This document shows positions 20,401-29,973 of a stretch of DNA of 64,000 nt, one piece after another. The notes under the pieces are model-generated. The model made no database searches. It saw nothing but the letters and a program-made list of their open reading frames with translations, and was not told the origin of the DNA. This DNA comes from Aureispira sp. CCB-E. Its GTDB lineage: Bacteria; Bacteroidota; Bacteroidia; Chitinophagales; Saprospiraceae. A program made the translations under genes and the position numbers. How positions within the stretch are numbered: position 1 is the first letter of the stretch; the number at the start of each line of letters is the position of its first letter. The stretch lies in NCBI RefSeq assembly GCF_031326345.1, contig NZ_CP133671.1:1984001-2048000 (forward strand), given 5' to 3'.

Positions 20401-21700
20401 ATTGTTTAATTGGGACAACCCTTTCTTTGAATATTGCAAACATAATTGGATAAGAACAGAAGATGTGACAAAATATAACTTGGCAGGAGCCGCTGTAGAA
20501 GCAAGAGATATTCTAGGGAATTATCAAGCAGAGGTGTATGGATATAATGATAATGTAGTGACAGCGAAAGGTGTAAATACTCAATATTATGAAATGGGTT
20601 ACGAAGGCTTTGAAGAACCTAATAAAACAGGAACAATTCATGATTTAGCAGCAGCAGGACATTACAATAATGGTAATTTAGATTTCTTGCCATTTACAAA
20701 TTGTAGCAACACAACAGTTAAGCGTCAAGAAAACTATCGTCTATGTTTTCCTACAAAAGTGTCAGCAAGTGGAAGCACTGCTTATATTTTGGTTCGGAAA
20801 CCTTTTGACTTATTGAATAATAGTAACCTATCTGAAATTAGTTTAAGTTTAACTAGTGTTAAGACTGTTGGAGGAACGCCTATTAAAACTAAGTTAGAAA
20901 TTCCAGCGACTACAGCAGTAGAAGGATATGCTGTAAACCTAAATGCAGGGGATCATTTTCAAATTCCAGGACTGGCACCTGCTTTAGATGAAACAACAAA
21001 AGATAAATTTACTATCTATGAAGTGACGATTCCGAGTAATCTACTAGCAACGATGGGAACAGATTGGTGGGCTGGCGATGCTACCTTAATATATGATCAA
21101 GATTTAGCGGCGTCTAATAGTGCTTTGCCATCGCTAGGAAAAGCACAAATCTCGAAAGAAAAAGCGCATACAGGTAAATATAGTTTACAGTTGGCAATGG
21201 GGGCTAATGAGGTACTCCAGTTTCCTCAAAATACATTGCACTTACAAACAGGCAAAGATTATATTTTTAGTGCATGGATTAATGTAAAAACGACTTTTGG
21301 TTCAAATTCTTTGATTAAGCATACTTATGATAATGGGGAATTAGAGATAAAAATGGGAGGTGTTTTGATGAAGCCTAAAGGTGCTATTATTGAAGGTTGG
21401 CAACGGGTAGAAGGAAAGTTCACGTATACAGGAAACAATCTTTTAACTTTTTTAGATACAAAGGCTCTTAGACTTATGTTTTTAGATGATGTCCGTATCT
21501 ATCCAGCAAATGCCAATATGCAGTCTTATGTTTACGACCCTATTAACTATCGTCTGAAAGCAACTCTTGACAATAATAACTATGCTACTTATTATGTATA
21601 TGATGAAGATGGTAGTTTGATTCTCCTGAAACGAGAAACAGAGAAAGGAGTAAAAACAATTCAAGAGTCTAGAAGCTACGTGAAACCAAATCAACAGTAA
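14453..21700 (+). CDS. Giant exported SpvB/RHS-type shell protein (2,415 aa)
   Basis: The N-terminus carries a hydrophobic segment (LAWFFIFLIVNQVVFPATALA) that fits a signal peptide of ~36 residues. It is followed by the opening seen in SpvB/TcB/RHS-like proteins: VNLFSGDFSYNIPLFEVPGP, then YPINLFYNS and a GLGWNINIGSLTRS motif. A Gly-rich beta repeat region (about residues 140-360) follows, then long beta-rich stretches. The very end has YD-like repeats (YVYDPINYRLKATLD, NNYATYYVYDEDGSLI), so the product ends where an RHS cage would begin. The protein has no C-terminal toxin. With the ~2,500-aa RHS gene two genes downstream it probably forms a split RHS/Tc-like shell pair, as is common in Bacteroidota. 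It starts 5 bases after the lipoprotein stop. Confidence 0.8.
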   Translation: MSQLTNPRGNMLQRLAWFFIFLIVNQVVFPATALALTSGPSQPEVQTFQPVGTTDMVNLFSGDFSYNIPLFEVPGPDGGYPINLFYNSVTDANTEASWTGLGWNINIGSLTRSMRGLPDDFDGEQVTRKLDMLQNETVVAGVTGGLEIGGYDKFGKAVKGLGLSLSLTTNYTYNTYRGAGFSIDPTIGLKGSFGGSGGGNYKPNLSLGLNLSSTSMASLNTGFSMSVSGENVTNGFNFGLSFNGRDGLSSLSLGYTFSKNDTKKGNHDNDEKTEDEDVYNPAGGGANASYTFAKTSYTPEVKIPWTGWNIAGSFSFAPGATIVYGTFGFNGSYSIQKVKNAGLPYTSKAYGYNYLQNALDDGKSLMDFNREKDGAVHRHNRFLATPSLSYDIYSVVGQGIGGMYRAHRSDYGFAYDPELFAYTAGGAIGGQVGPHLKVGIDGSTNYSHQRNDRWPKNAGFFGNKDENYSFKTSKKGADFENVYYKTAGEMAAEPLEAYDYMGGDKPLRLKKNDAFQYDGTNGGVLEAKVVEIDSNTNKLVQDYKPVIKFDADKSNRKHKRARNISVQNISNNDLLDGNGNEILPEYDIKYYNGVGLPFLKANAYAAAPTRGLERVANEQNAGFTALGVNGVRWVYGLPVQNRLQKEAIFSVDPESNCTKRVSVPSTLDGEIDYERIGTHKYIDEKTIPQYAHSYMLTSVLGSDYVDIDNIPGPSDGDVGYWMKTNYVKLANDYQWRAPFWGANFMQGFENTKVDDMGTFMWGTREVYLPATIETKTHIAYFEISERKDAKGASAYVQNTGEGLGTSSYKLDKIKLYSKKEIDAKGISNAVPLKVVNLSYDYSLCRGVENNEERNSTDVTKGGKLTLKKVWFTYENNTRGALSPYAFKYDNINHKYDENAIDRWGAYKALPDGDNCANLHNPYTEQFSDDPQFKENLDSSIAAWHLSQIIMPSGATMNIELERDDYAYVQDVVATQMQPIFAIGVTDQNEPDQGGFLNKDASTGQEERRVYFKLEHPLLPTETDQLKKYIEDLPLVKRSDRGDILYKQVYFKTRSNLKTANDATYEYVTGYAEIEKDGNGNDIIAFDNNSPLNSEGKHTEAYITLMTSRKQVKGERYHPMLMANWDFLKNNLPDKMFAINQDPDPENAIPTFAGMGAGFAAIFLGYYGNAKEKGFGQIIDVSKSFIKLNTPDKIKYGGGSRVKKITMDDKWTPEENLTNTLGVVYDYRINDENGAVYSSGVMENETSIGYDACALKYADITEEIQGGIVKDIHVYEYPMNEGMYPGGGIGYSQVTVRSLASDYALQASKADDRAAFLADNKLPDGFGTSGQVVHQFYTAKDFPIVTDKTDLDDKETEPWLSLLSSFLMTSRRDRYTGTQGYSIELNNMHGQAKAQISYAQDNTGRIVEDKPLTKMSYEYKTKTRTVKERGKFKTINVLDNVVDVLVDDNPNDIDAKNIDAVVHPYLMGVDYDFVMDGRESSTLSTSGGAAVNVDVTGVYPLPFPWPKFSLNSNETRLAATNKIINRRGILTKTHAFDGQSHIVTSNKVFDKYTGQPLLTYVNNQLGGGIYNYTVPAYLAHSQLGMAVANVGMKFSGELQSTGTTQEFTLSAPDPANISASLIAGDEYLISDDNQTMMSRAIYLGNNIFSLENTYFTITPNVVYNFHNVRSGNKNMLSASIAQYTTVHHAGDNDDANPMNARTVKYCSPDFVEITKESTEITSISDLEYNVALLNLLLTPSIKQQWVNQPSSDSYNKISITSLLGFDCNKCVFWNQNLGNNQSGASDCGINGHFHFFEGGAQSFSSYEDIGSGVIAADLYEITILNQDPNDVNSSIVRFHMLNSSNVYSYVDKSFYNNSTGSGRKILCLDYNPTNKFRITKATHSESVQHKTINQVLSASANAYSDEWNIEHYNPCLNQGGGTNPAESTTYSSWQNPYKNGTKGVWRAKSTYTYVKDRNFVTYNPNGNNLQDVDIQQSGLVNDVPLFNWDNPFFEYCKHNWIRTEDVTKYNLAGAAVEARDILGNYQAEVYGYNDNVVTAKGVNTQYYEMGYEGFEEPNKTGTIHDLAAAGHYNNGNLDFLPFTNCSNTTVKRQENYRLCFPTKVSASGSTAYILVRKPFDLLNNSNLSEISLSLTSVKTVGGTPIKTKLEIPATTAVEGYAVNLNAGDHFQIPGLAPALDETTKDKFTIYEVTIPSNLLATMGTDWWAGDATLIYDQDLAASNSALPSLGKAQISKEKAHTGKYSLQLAMGANEVLQFPQNTLHLQTGKDYIFSAWINVKTTFGSNSLIKHTYDNGELEIKMGGVLMKPKGAIIEGWQRVEGKFTYTGNNLLTFLDTKALRLMFLDDVRIYPANANMQSYVYDPINYRLKATLDNNNYATYYVYDEDGSLILLKRETEKGVKTIQESRSYVKPNQQ

Positions 21701-21709
21701 CACTAAACT

Positions 21710-22387
21710 ATGAAAGCAATATTAAAAATAGGGTTGTACTGGATTATTTTTATGAACTCAATGTACGCTCAGTCTTTTGAAAATGATATGCTTACAATGC
21801 AAAAGGCTTATGCTGATGTAAGCAATCTATATTTAGAAATGGAAAATACTATTTGGAAAGATGCTGTTATAGCAAAAGAACAAAAGGCTAAAATCTATAA
21901 GAAAGGAGCATTGTATTTATATGAAATAGAAGATGCAACGATGTTGATTAATAAAGAATATATTCTAATGATTGATCATTTAAGTAAAACCATAATTTAC
22001 GATAAGTGGACGGAGGAACAAGCAAAAGCACTAATGCAGCAACACATTCCTACCTTAAGTGATATAGAGAAAAACTATCCTTCTATAATCTACAATGGAG
22101 AGCAAAACAATCATAGAAAATATACTTTAGAGAATAAAGAAGTTCAACTTAGTAAAGTTGAGATTTCTTTTGAGCTTAAAACAGGTTTTATGCGTAAAGT
22201 TCGGTACTACTATAATCCCAAATTTATCGATAAAGAAGTTTATACAGAGCTTAAAATGAATGTGATTGATACGAGCCCTTCTTTTGAAAGCAGTACTTTT
22301 TCTGAAAAAAGATTCGTTACTCAAAAAGACCATAAATTTAGAGGTACAGGAAAATACAGTAGCTATACTGTTCAAAGTGCGAAATAA
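21710..22387 (+). CDS. Small exported protein of the RHS operon, possibly LolA-like
   Basis: The 225-aa product has a signal peptide (ILKIGLYWIIFMNSMYAQS, cleavage near residue 21). The mature part contains KKGALYLYEIEDATMLINKEYILMID followed by another strand-rich region (given here as a description, not as a database match). The pattern of a beta-sheet reporting on bound 'KxGxxYLYE' and 'INxxYILMID' elements is reminiscent of LolA-like outer-membrane lipoprotein carriers. I hold that call loosely. It starts 9 bases after the 2,415-aa gene and is co-transcribed with it, so a periplasmic helper role for the two giant proteins is plausible. Confidence 0.6.
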   Translation: MKAILKIGLYWIIFMNSMYAQSFENDMLTMQKAYADVSNLYLEMENTIWKDAVIAKEQKAKIYKKGALYLYEIEDATMLINKEYILMIDHLSKTIIYDKWTEEQAKALMQQHIPTLSDIEKNYPSIIYNGEQNNHRKYTLENKEVQLSKVEISFELKTGFMRKVRYYYNPKFIDKEVYTELKMNVIDTSPSFESSTFSEKRFVTQKDHKFRGTGKYSSYTVQSAK

Positions 22388-22444
22388 TAACAACCATGAC
22401 ATTTAATCTACACTTAGCCATGTAAGCGAGTGTTAATAAAATAT

Positions 22445-25400
22445 ATGAGACAAATGAAAACCTTATCAGTTCCCATTCACTATCTTTTACTGCTTTTTGC
22501 ATTAAGCATGACGAATACCTCTTTTGCAAAAGACATTAATTATGTAAGCGTTGTACATAAAGTAGATCTTATTGCTAATAGTACAACTATTCGTGCTACT
22601 GACCCCAATTATGGTGATCCTGGGGAGGGAACAGATTATGTTCGTAACTATACTGCTGTAGCCGCTTTAATATATAATAGAAATCAAAAGACAGATATTG
22701 CCGGAAATGTATGGTCTTATGAGGTAGAATATGATTTGCTATATACAGATTATAGATTAGGACAATCAATCGTAAAATCAGGAACGCTATTTATTGAGCA
22801 TAACAACACAGAGGGTATCTATGAAGCACTTGGTATTCACGAGGAAGTAGTAGGGGACTTACGTCTAAAAGTAAAAAATATTACTGCAACAGGAAATGTA
22901 CCCAATGATATTCATTTAGAACTCCAATTGAATATTGAGCGATATGATTTCTTAGATGCGACGAACCCTATTACAAAAAATAAAATAGCATTAACTGCTG
23001 CAAGTAATGTAGTAGGAAATCAACTAGAAGTTGCTTGGGATGTTGTAGAGGGCGCAGAGTATTATGAGCTAGAATGGGTCTATTGGGATGCTGCGCATAA
23101 CACTCAAAATGCTAATCTGAGTACAATGGACTTGGGAGAATTTTTTGAAAAAGCAGTTCGTATAGAAACTTCAGAAAACTACCATAAATTTGATTTGTTT
23201 TATCCCGAAGGAACAGTATATATAAGAGTTCGTCCTGTTGGTCGATATATTCGCAATATGAATGGCGATTATCAACATCTTAAATATGGGGCGTGGGTAA
23301 CAGGAACAGATCCTGATGCCAATGCTTTTTCTGTTGTTTTAACGACAGGCTTTGAGGGAGAGCGAATTTGGCAAGTTCAGCGTTCTTTTGCAGAAGAAGC
23401 AAAAAGCAAGCAGGTAATTCAATATTTTGATGATGGAATGAGAGGACGGCAGACGCTAACGAATTTAAGCAGCGATGATTTAACAATTGTTGCAGAAAAT
23501 GCTTACGATGTAGAAGGTCGTGCATCTATTTCTATTCTTCCAGTTCCTGTTAAGAGTTTGATAGGTAAAAATCCTTTACAGTTTGGAGCAAGTACTACTA
23601 CTTTGGGAGAAGGTGGTTTGATTTCTACTGGTGCAATCGAATATAATTATAATGATTTTGATAAAATAAATCATGCCGATCCTTTGACAAAAGTAGATGC
23701 AAATGGAAAGGGACATGTTAGTAATGTTTATTACAGTTCAGCAAATCCTTTTTACAATCAAATCCATAGGAATTATATCCCCGATGCAGAGGGCTACCCT
23801 ATAACTCAGGTGAAATTCTTAAACGATGCAACAGGGCGAATAGCTCGACAGTCTGGGGTAGGAGATTTTTACCAACTAGGTTCAGAGCATGAAACAAAAT
23901 ATTATTATAGTAACCCTACTCATGTAGAATTGAGACGTTTGTTTGGTAAGAATGTTGGAGATGAAATGCATTATCGCAAGAATTATGTAGTAGATGCTAA
24001 TGGTCAAATTTCGGTTAGTTATATTGACCAAGCAGGTCAAACGATTGCTACTGCTTTGGCAGGAAAAAGCCCTGAAAATGTAAATGTGCTGAATAGTGAG
24101 GCTAGTGGAACAGCTACTATTACTTCAAATTTAATGGGCAAAAATGTAATAAATAATGCGGAAAATACTAGTATTTTATCACATTCTATTTTCTGTGATG
24201 AAGCTCCTAGAACCGATCAATTCACCTATACCCTAAGAGGAGGAAGTATGAATCTTGTTGATGGTACCAATTCCTTGTGTGTGGGATGTACTTATGAGGT
24301 TCAGATTTCATTAGTAGATGAATATGGAAATACTGTTCCTCTAGTTTTACCCTCACCTAGTGGTGGAAGTACCCCTATTTACAATGGTATAAACATAACG
24401 GCAGTTAATGGAGAAATTGTTATAGATTACAATAGTTTGTATGATAATACCTGTGGTCCTGTAAATTCTGTCGAAGTGAATTTTGAGGCGGTCTTTCAGT
24501 CTATAGGTTCTTACACACTACGAAAAATTTTAAAAGTTATAGAACCAAATCCTAATACCTTGGTGACGCAACTACAAAATAGTGGGGTGTTGGAGAATAA
24601 ACAAAATTTTATAAATAACTATGTATTAACAAATTTAGACCCTAATGAATGTGAGCCTTGTAATAATGATATTAGATTAGAATTATGTGAAGAAATTGCT
24701 GCTGCCGAATATCCAGTAGAAGCAGCTGCTCCTTCAGGTTCTACAGCGCATCAAATCTATCTGGATAGAGTCCAATACTATATGTCAAATACTAGTACTT
24801 ATCCTGATTGTGATGATTTGCGAGGCATTTTGGCATTAGAAATAGGTTTGGAAACAGAATGTGCTTCTAAGTTAGAACGTATGAAACAACAAATTGCCCC
24901 TGCTGGAGATCCTTCTATGGATTCGCATGGCTGTTTGTTTAACGATAGTCAATTTTGGAATAACGTATACAGTGTTAACCACCCAATTACCATTGATAGA
25001 TATGATGTGAATGGTAATACTATAAGCCAAACATTCTCCAATTCAAATGATTTTACCAGCTTTATGCAAAATCAAGCTAATTGGCAAGATCATTTAGCAG
25101 AGTACGATCAAATATTAAAGCAACATCCTGAATATTGTGCTTATGAAACTTACTGTCTAAATGATATAATACTATCTAGTAGAAGGTTTGATTTTGAATT
25201 GGCTAAGATAAAAACATGGAATGATGCAGTAGATTTTGGTGCTGCTTTGCAGAGTCCTGTTTCATTGACCACACAAGATTATACCAAGATTGTTGATATG
25301 GACCCATTTTTTATGATTCATCCAACTTACAAGGCTGATATGAATTATAGATTAGCTAATTACTGTACGCAAGAATATACCAATAAACCGAGTACTACCA

Positions 25401-28400
25401 AACCTATCAATGTTAATGGTTGTGGTTGTGGAGATGTTATTTGTTATATTAACAATATAATGGGAGATCCTGCACAATATATCCCAGCTAATTATGCACA
25501 TTTGAACCCTCCTTATAATCAAATGCTTAGCCCTGATATAACGCCGTTGTCAGATGAGGATAAGTGGTTGTTTTTTAGAGGAATTTATACCGCAGAAAAA
25601 AAGAAATTGCAACAACAGTATCTCGAAAGCATTATTAGTTGTAATGGCATTACCCCTTATAGTCCATCTTCTGGAGCGAACTCTTGTGAAACAATTATCA
25701 ATGCAGATGATACACAAGATTTTATGAACGACAATGGAGGCGGAGACCCTTCTGATTTGAATGATGTTATTGCTGTAGCAAATACAATTGGTACCAATAA
25801 CTGTACGGTGATTTGTGAAGGGAATGCAAAAAATTGGGTGGCACAACTATGCCCTGAATTGGAGGCTAATAATTCTATTGGGTATCTAAAATTAGTAAAC
25901 GATTTTAAACAGTTTTGTGAAGGGCATTGTGGTGCTCTAGGTGATAATCCTGTAGGCTACCTTCTAGAGGAGTATTTTGATCCCAACTCTTCAAAGTATG
26001 CTTTAGACCCTAATTTGCCTACTTTTAATCAAGATTTGGCAAATGCACAAAGTCGCTTGACATCTTTTATGAATACGGGAAATCCTGCTTATTGTGGCTA
26101 TGATTTGGTGAATAATCCTTTGCCTGATTCAAGGATTATTTTTAATCGGACGGATGTTTATGAGTGGAGAACAGATGTTTATGTGGGGGGGAGTAATAGT
26201 GAGAAATGTGATTATTTAAATTGCTTTTTTGATGAATTAAATAATAATTCTATTTTTCCTACAAAGTATACCAATTCAAATCTTGCCTGTCCTAATTATA
26301 ACAGCCTTCATATTGTGCAAGGAGATATATATGAATATATATTTAATTGGAATTTAACGCCTGCATCATCTTCTAGTTATTGTGATTTTAAGAGGGTTCA
26401 ATTGAGAAAAAGTGTCATTGATGGTAACATAATTCAGGTCTCTATGACTGCTGCTAATCAGGGGTTTGACTTTAAATTAGTTAATAGTCAAACAGGTCTT
26501 GACTTTAACCTGTTAGAAATTCAAGGTTTGACTAATTATGATTGTCTTACAAACACAGTAGATGTTACTGTACTAAGCCCATATACTGTTCCCAATTATG
26601 CTAACTACCATACAACTGACTGTGCTATAATTGCTTCCTTAGTAAATGGTTCTTCAGCAACATTACAGACATTTAAAGCTAATTTAGAAATACTACCTAT
26701 TGATGTTCTAAGTCCTTGGGGAAATGAAGGTATATGGGTGCCAAAGAAAAAACAATTTACCATCAACCTAGATTCTGTAAAAGCACAATGTATAGAGCAG
26801 CAAATTGCCGAATTAATTCGAAATGCAGAAGATGCTTACGATGACTACATAGAAGATAAGTTAGAAGAATTGACAAGTGGAGCACCCTGTATGGCATTTA
26901 CAGAGAGTATGAAAACCGAGTATACAACAACCGAGCATCATTATACCTTATATTATTATGATCAAGCAGGGAACTTAATTCAAACAATTCCGCCAGCTGC
27001 TGTGCAACCCTTGTTGAGTAGTAATTTTAATGCTACATCTGGAAAGTGGGATGGTACCGATCCAAGCCATGATTATGAAATGGCAACAACGTACCAATAC
27101 AACACGTTAGGGCAGGTAACTAGACAGAAATCTCCAGATGGAGGAGTAACAGATTTTTGGTATGATTATGCACAACGATTGCGTTTTTCTAAAAATGCGA
27201 AACAGATGCAATTAGGTCAGTATGCTTACACCAAATTTGATGCACAAGGTAGAACAATAGAAGTTGGTCAACTAAACGGGCATGCAGGAATTTCTGATTG
27301 GGAACTAAATCGAACTACCTTTCCTGAAAGCACATTAAATTTGACAGAACGAATTATTACAGAGTATGAAGAAGCTAGCTTTAGTCCAATGGTACAAGAA
27401 AATTTGAGAGGTCGAGTAGCTAGAACTTATAATGACCATATTGCCACCTATTATGATTATGATGTACATGGAAACGTAAAAAAAATACAGCATCAAATTA
27501 GTGGATTTGGCGCCTCAGAAATAGAATACGACTACGATTTGATAACAGGAAATGTCAAAGAAGTGGCTTTTATGAAAGGAACTTCAGATCAGTTTTTTCA
27601 CCGTTATGCTTATGATGCAGACAATCGTTTGACCCAAGCAATGACTAGTACCAATGGGTATAGTTGGGATACCGATGCACAATATTTTTATTATGCTCAT
27701 GGTCCCTTAGCGAGAATCGAATTAGGAGAAGATAAAGTACAAGGATTGGATTACTTTTATAATTTACAAGGTTGGATAAAAGGAGTCAATAATACTACTA
27801 GAGAAAGTGATATGGGCTTAGATGGATATGTTCCTACGGGGCCTTTAAATGGGGGACAACCTATTATGAATGCTAATAAATGGTTCGGACAAGATGAAGT
27901 TGCGTATTATTTGGGCTATCATGCAGAAGATTACAAAAGCATTGGAACTAATACCAATCTAGGAGCATTTGCTCATAATACAACGACACCATTTAATAAT
28001 GATATTAAGGGTTTAAGTGCTGTGGAAGGTTTGTATAATGGAAATATTGCTTACATGATTAGCTATATACCCAAGCTAAAAATAGAAAACCCTTTAACAA
28101 CAAAGGCGACACAGGCAATGGTTTATCAATACGATGCTTTACATCGTATTACCCAGTCAGAATCTTATGGTTATGACGTGAATAATGGCTGGAGTAAAAA
28201 TGGTTTGAATAATGCTTATCGAACCGCATATGCTTATGATGCGAATGGGAATATTCAAAGTTTAGATCGTTATACTTTAAACACTGCTACCTCTACTAGC
28301 GAACAAATAGATGCACTGACCTATCAGTATGGTAGTAATAACTTAAAAAACCGCTTGATGTCGATTGCCGATAGCAAAGGAGTAACAGCTGATATTAATG

Positions 28401-29971
28401 ATGTAGGAGCTAGTGCTTATACTTATGATGCTATTGGTAATTTAATTACTGATGGAACCAATACGATAGAGTGGAATTTGCAGAATAAAGTTGCTTCTGT
28501 AAGTAATACTAATTTTGATATTTTTTATACTTATGATGTTAGTGGAAATCGTTTGTCAAAGGCATTACTATCCAAAACTTCAGGAGTACCTACGCAAGTA
28601 ACTTTTTATGTTCGAGATGCAAGTGGAAACATTATGGGAACTTATCTAGTAGAAGTAGATGGAGGAAATTATAGTAAAAAACTGGAAGAAACACCTATTT
28701 ATGGCTCAAGTCGTTTGGGAATTCATCAATATAATGTACCTTTAAGTTTGTTCACAATACCAACAGTTACAAATCCTGAGTTGATGTCTTCTAGTTTGGA
28801 TATCAATATAAGTTCAGATAAAACAGGAAAATCAACTCGAGGAGAAAAGATCTTTGAAATTAGCAATCATTTGGGTAATGTATTGGCTACTGTTAGTGAT
28901 CAGAAATTGGGATATTTAACAGCTTTAGGGCAAACCACAGCACAGGGATATGCAGCACAGGTAAAATCGGCACAGGATTACTACCCGTTTGGTTGGGAAA
29001 TGCCGGGACGTAAGTTTAACTCTAATAACTATCGCTTTGGCTTTAATGGGAAAGAAAACGACCATCATTGGGGAGGGCAGTTGATCCAAGACTATGGCTT
29101 TAGATTGTATAATCCTGCTATTGGGAAATTTCTGAGTGTTGACCCATTGTTTAGTGGTTATCCTATGCTTACACCATATCAATTTGCTTCCAATAACCCT
29201 ATTCCTAATAGTGATTTAGATGGTTTAGAAGCTAATAATGAAACGGTAAATACTAAATATGGTGAAATTAAATTCAATCTTCCCACTCAGTCTAGTACTG
29301 CTACTCCAGAAATAGTCATTTTGCCTGCTCCTATGACCTATAAAAGCCAAATTAAAGTAGATAATATACCAGATTCATATCTACATAAAATGGCTAGTGG
29401 AGAAAATGGACTTGATGAACAATTAATATATGGAGTAGTTAATGATGTTTATGTACTTTATCAAGTTTATAACCCTTTTATACCAGCCAATGAAGTTGTA
29501 GATTTAGAAGGAAGATATGCTCAAGATAAAGAATTGTCGTTGATAAGTGCTCTTCCAGGGGAGGGAGTACTTCTAAAATCAACAACAAAAACCGTAAGTA
29601 AAACAGCAGCAGTTGCTATTGATGAATCTGCTTGGGCTAGACGAGCTAAGTTTAGAAAAAGCACTACAGATGATGCAGTTAAAAGGGCTACAGATGCTTC
29701 AGGACAATTAAGATGTACTAAATGTAAAAAAGCATTAACAGGCAAAAAACAATCAAATGGAAAGAGAGATTTTCAATTGGGGCATACAGAAGGTAATGAA
29801 TGGGCGAAACAGAAAGATGGTTATAGAGAAGCTGCTAAGAATGGTTATGCCACTCCACGTAGTGAAGTTATAGATAACTATCAAAAAAATGTAGAAGTGG
29901 AGTGTGTTAATTGCAATGCTTCTCATGGAGGCAAATATGGAAATACAAGAAAAGAACAAAAGAAAGGATAG
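22445..29971 (+). CDS. RHS polymorphic toxin with C-terminal GH-E/HNH-type nuclease
   Basis: The product is ~2,508 aa from ATG 22445; the frame opens at GTG 22430 and an ATG at 22454 is also possible. A signal peptide ends near residue 29. A fibronectin III-like domain lies around residues 180-290. A large Cys-containing middle follows, then YD repeats (for example YQYNTLGQVTRQKSPDGG near residue 1550) and the RHS-associated core at about residues 2180-2260 (YPFGWEMPGR, GFNGKEND, YGFRLYNPAIGKFLSVDPL). After the core comes a variable tip. Its last ~90 residues have CTKCKK, then DFQLGH, then VECVNCNASHGG, the GH-E arrangement of the His-Me finger (HNH) nuclease class with extra zinc-type CxxC pairs. 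The tip would be released and cut nucleic acid in a rival cell. The immunity gene follows 2 bases later. Confidence 0.88.
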   Translation: MRQMKTLSVPIHYLLLLFALSMTNTSFAKDINYVSVVHKVDLIANSTTIRATDPNYGDPGEGTDYVRNYTAVAALIYNRNQKTDIAGNVWSYEVEYDLLYTDYRLGQSIVKSGTLFIEHNNTEGIYEALGIHEEVVGDLRLKVKNITATGNVPNDIHLELQLNIERYDFLDATNPITKNKIALTAASNVVGNQLEVAWDVVEGAEYYELEWVYWDAAHNTQNANLSTMDLGEFFEKAVRIETSENYHKFDLFYPEGTVYIRVRPVGRYIRNMNGDYQHLKYGAWVTGTDPDANAFSVVLTTGFEGERIWQVQRSFAEEAKSKQVIQYFDDGMRGRQTLTNLSSDDLTIVAENAYDVEGRASISILPVPVKSLIGKNPLQFGASTTTLGEGGLISTGAIEYNYNDFDKINHADPLTKVDANGKGHVSNVYYSSANPFYNQIHRNYIPDAEGYPITQVKFLNDATGRIARQSGVGDFYQLGSEHETKYYYSNPTHVELRRLFGKNVGDEMHYRKNYVVDANGQISVSYIDQAGQTIATALAGKSPENVNVLNSEASGTATITSNLMGKNVINNAENTSILSHSIFCDEAPRTDQFTYTLRGGSMNLVDGTNSLCVGCTYEVQISLVDEYGNTVPLVLPSPSGGSTPIYNGINITAVNGEIVIDYNSLYDNTCGPVNSVEVNFEAVFQSIGSYTLRKILKVIEPNPNTLVTQLQNSGVLENKQNFINNYVLTNLDPNECEPCNNDIRLELCEEIAAAEYPVEAAAPSGSTAHQIYLDRVQYYMSNTSTYPDCDDLRGILALEIGLETECASKLERMKQQIAPAGDPSMDSHGCLFNDSQFWNNVYSVNHPITIDRYDVNGNTISQTFSNSNDFTSFMQNQANWQDHLAEYDQILKQHPEYCAYETYCLNDIILSSRRFDFELAKIKTWNDAVDFGAALQSPVSLTTQDYTKIVDMDPFFMIHPTYKADMNYRLANYCTQEYTNKPSTTKPINVNGCGCGDVICYINNIMGDPAQYIPANYAHLNPPYNQMLSPDITPLSDEDKWLFFRGIYTAEKKKLQQQYLESIISCNGITPYSPSSGANSCETIINADDTQDFMNDNGGGDPSDLNDVIAVANTIGTNNCTVICEGNAKNWVAQLCPELEANNSIGYLKLVNDFKQFCEGHCGALGDNPVGYLLEEYFDPNSSKYALDPNLPTFNQDLANAQSRLTSFMNTGNPAYCGYDLVNNPLPDSRIIFNRTDVYEWRTDVYVGGSNSEKCDYLNCFFDELNNNSIFPTKYTNSNLACPNYNSLHIVQGDIYEYIFNWNLTPASSSSYCDFKRVQLRKSVIDGNIIQVSMTAANQGFDFKLVNSQTGLDFNLLEIQGLTNYDCLTNTVDVTVLSPYTVPNYANYHTTDCAIIASLVNGSSATLQTFKANLEILPIDVLSPWGNEGIWVPKKKQFTINLDSVKAQCIEQQIAELIRNAEDAYDDYIEDKLEELTSGAPCMAFTESMKTEYTTTEHHYTLYYYDQAGNLIQTIPPAAVQPLLSSNFNATSGKWDGTDPSHDYEMATTYQYNTLGQVTRQKSPDGGVTDFWYDYAQRLRFSKNAKQMQLGQYAYTKFDAQGRTIEVGQLNGHAGISDWELNRTTFPESTLNLTERIITEYEEASFSPMVQENLRGRVARTYNDHIATYYDYDVHGNVKKIQHQISGFGASEIEYDYDLITGNVKEVAFMKGTSDQFFHRYAYDADNRLTQAMTSTNGYSWDTDAQYFYYAHGPLARIELGEDKVQGLDYFYNLQGWIKGVNNTTRESDMGLDGYVPTGPLNGGQPIMNANKWFGQDEVAYYLGYHAEDYKSIGTNTNLGAFAHNTTTPFNNDIKGLSAVEGLYNGNIAYMISYIPKLKIENPLTTKATQAMVYQYDALHRITQSESYGYDVNNGWSKNGLNNAYRTAYAYDANGNIQSLDRYTLNTATSTSEQIDALTYQYGSNNLKNRLMSIADSKGVTADINDVGASAYTYDAIGNLITDGTNTIEWNLQNKVASVSNTNFDIFYTYDVSGNRLSKALLSKTSGVPTQVTFYVRDASGNIMGTYLVEVDGGNYSKKLEETPIYGSSRLGIHQYNVPLSLFTIPTVTNPELMSSSLDINISSDKTGKSTRGEKIFEISNHLGNVLATVSDQKLGYLTALGQTTAQGYAAQVKSAQDYYPFGWEMPGRKFNSNNYRFGFNGKENDHHWGGQLIQDYGFRLYNPAIGKFLSVDPLFSGYPMLTPYQFASNNPIPNSDLDGLEANNETVNTKYGEIKFNLPTQSSTATPEIVILPAPMTYKSQIKVDNIPDSYLHKMASGENGLDEQLIYGVVNDVYVLYQVYNPFIPANEVVDLEGRYAQDKELSLISALPGEGVLLKSTTKTVSKTAAVAIDESAWARRAKFRKSTTDDAVKRATDASGQLRCTKCKKALTGKKQSNGKRDFQLGHTEGNEWAKQKDGYREAAKNGYATPRSEVIDNYQKNVEVECVNCNASHGGKYGNTRKEQKKG

Positions 29972-29973
29972 AA

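Noticed and set aside
29911-29973. Longer N-terminus for the SUFU immunity protein
   Set aside because: It would be encoded within the RHS toxin's end; ATG 29974, two bases after the RHS stop, fits the domain start.
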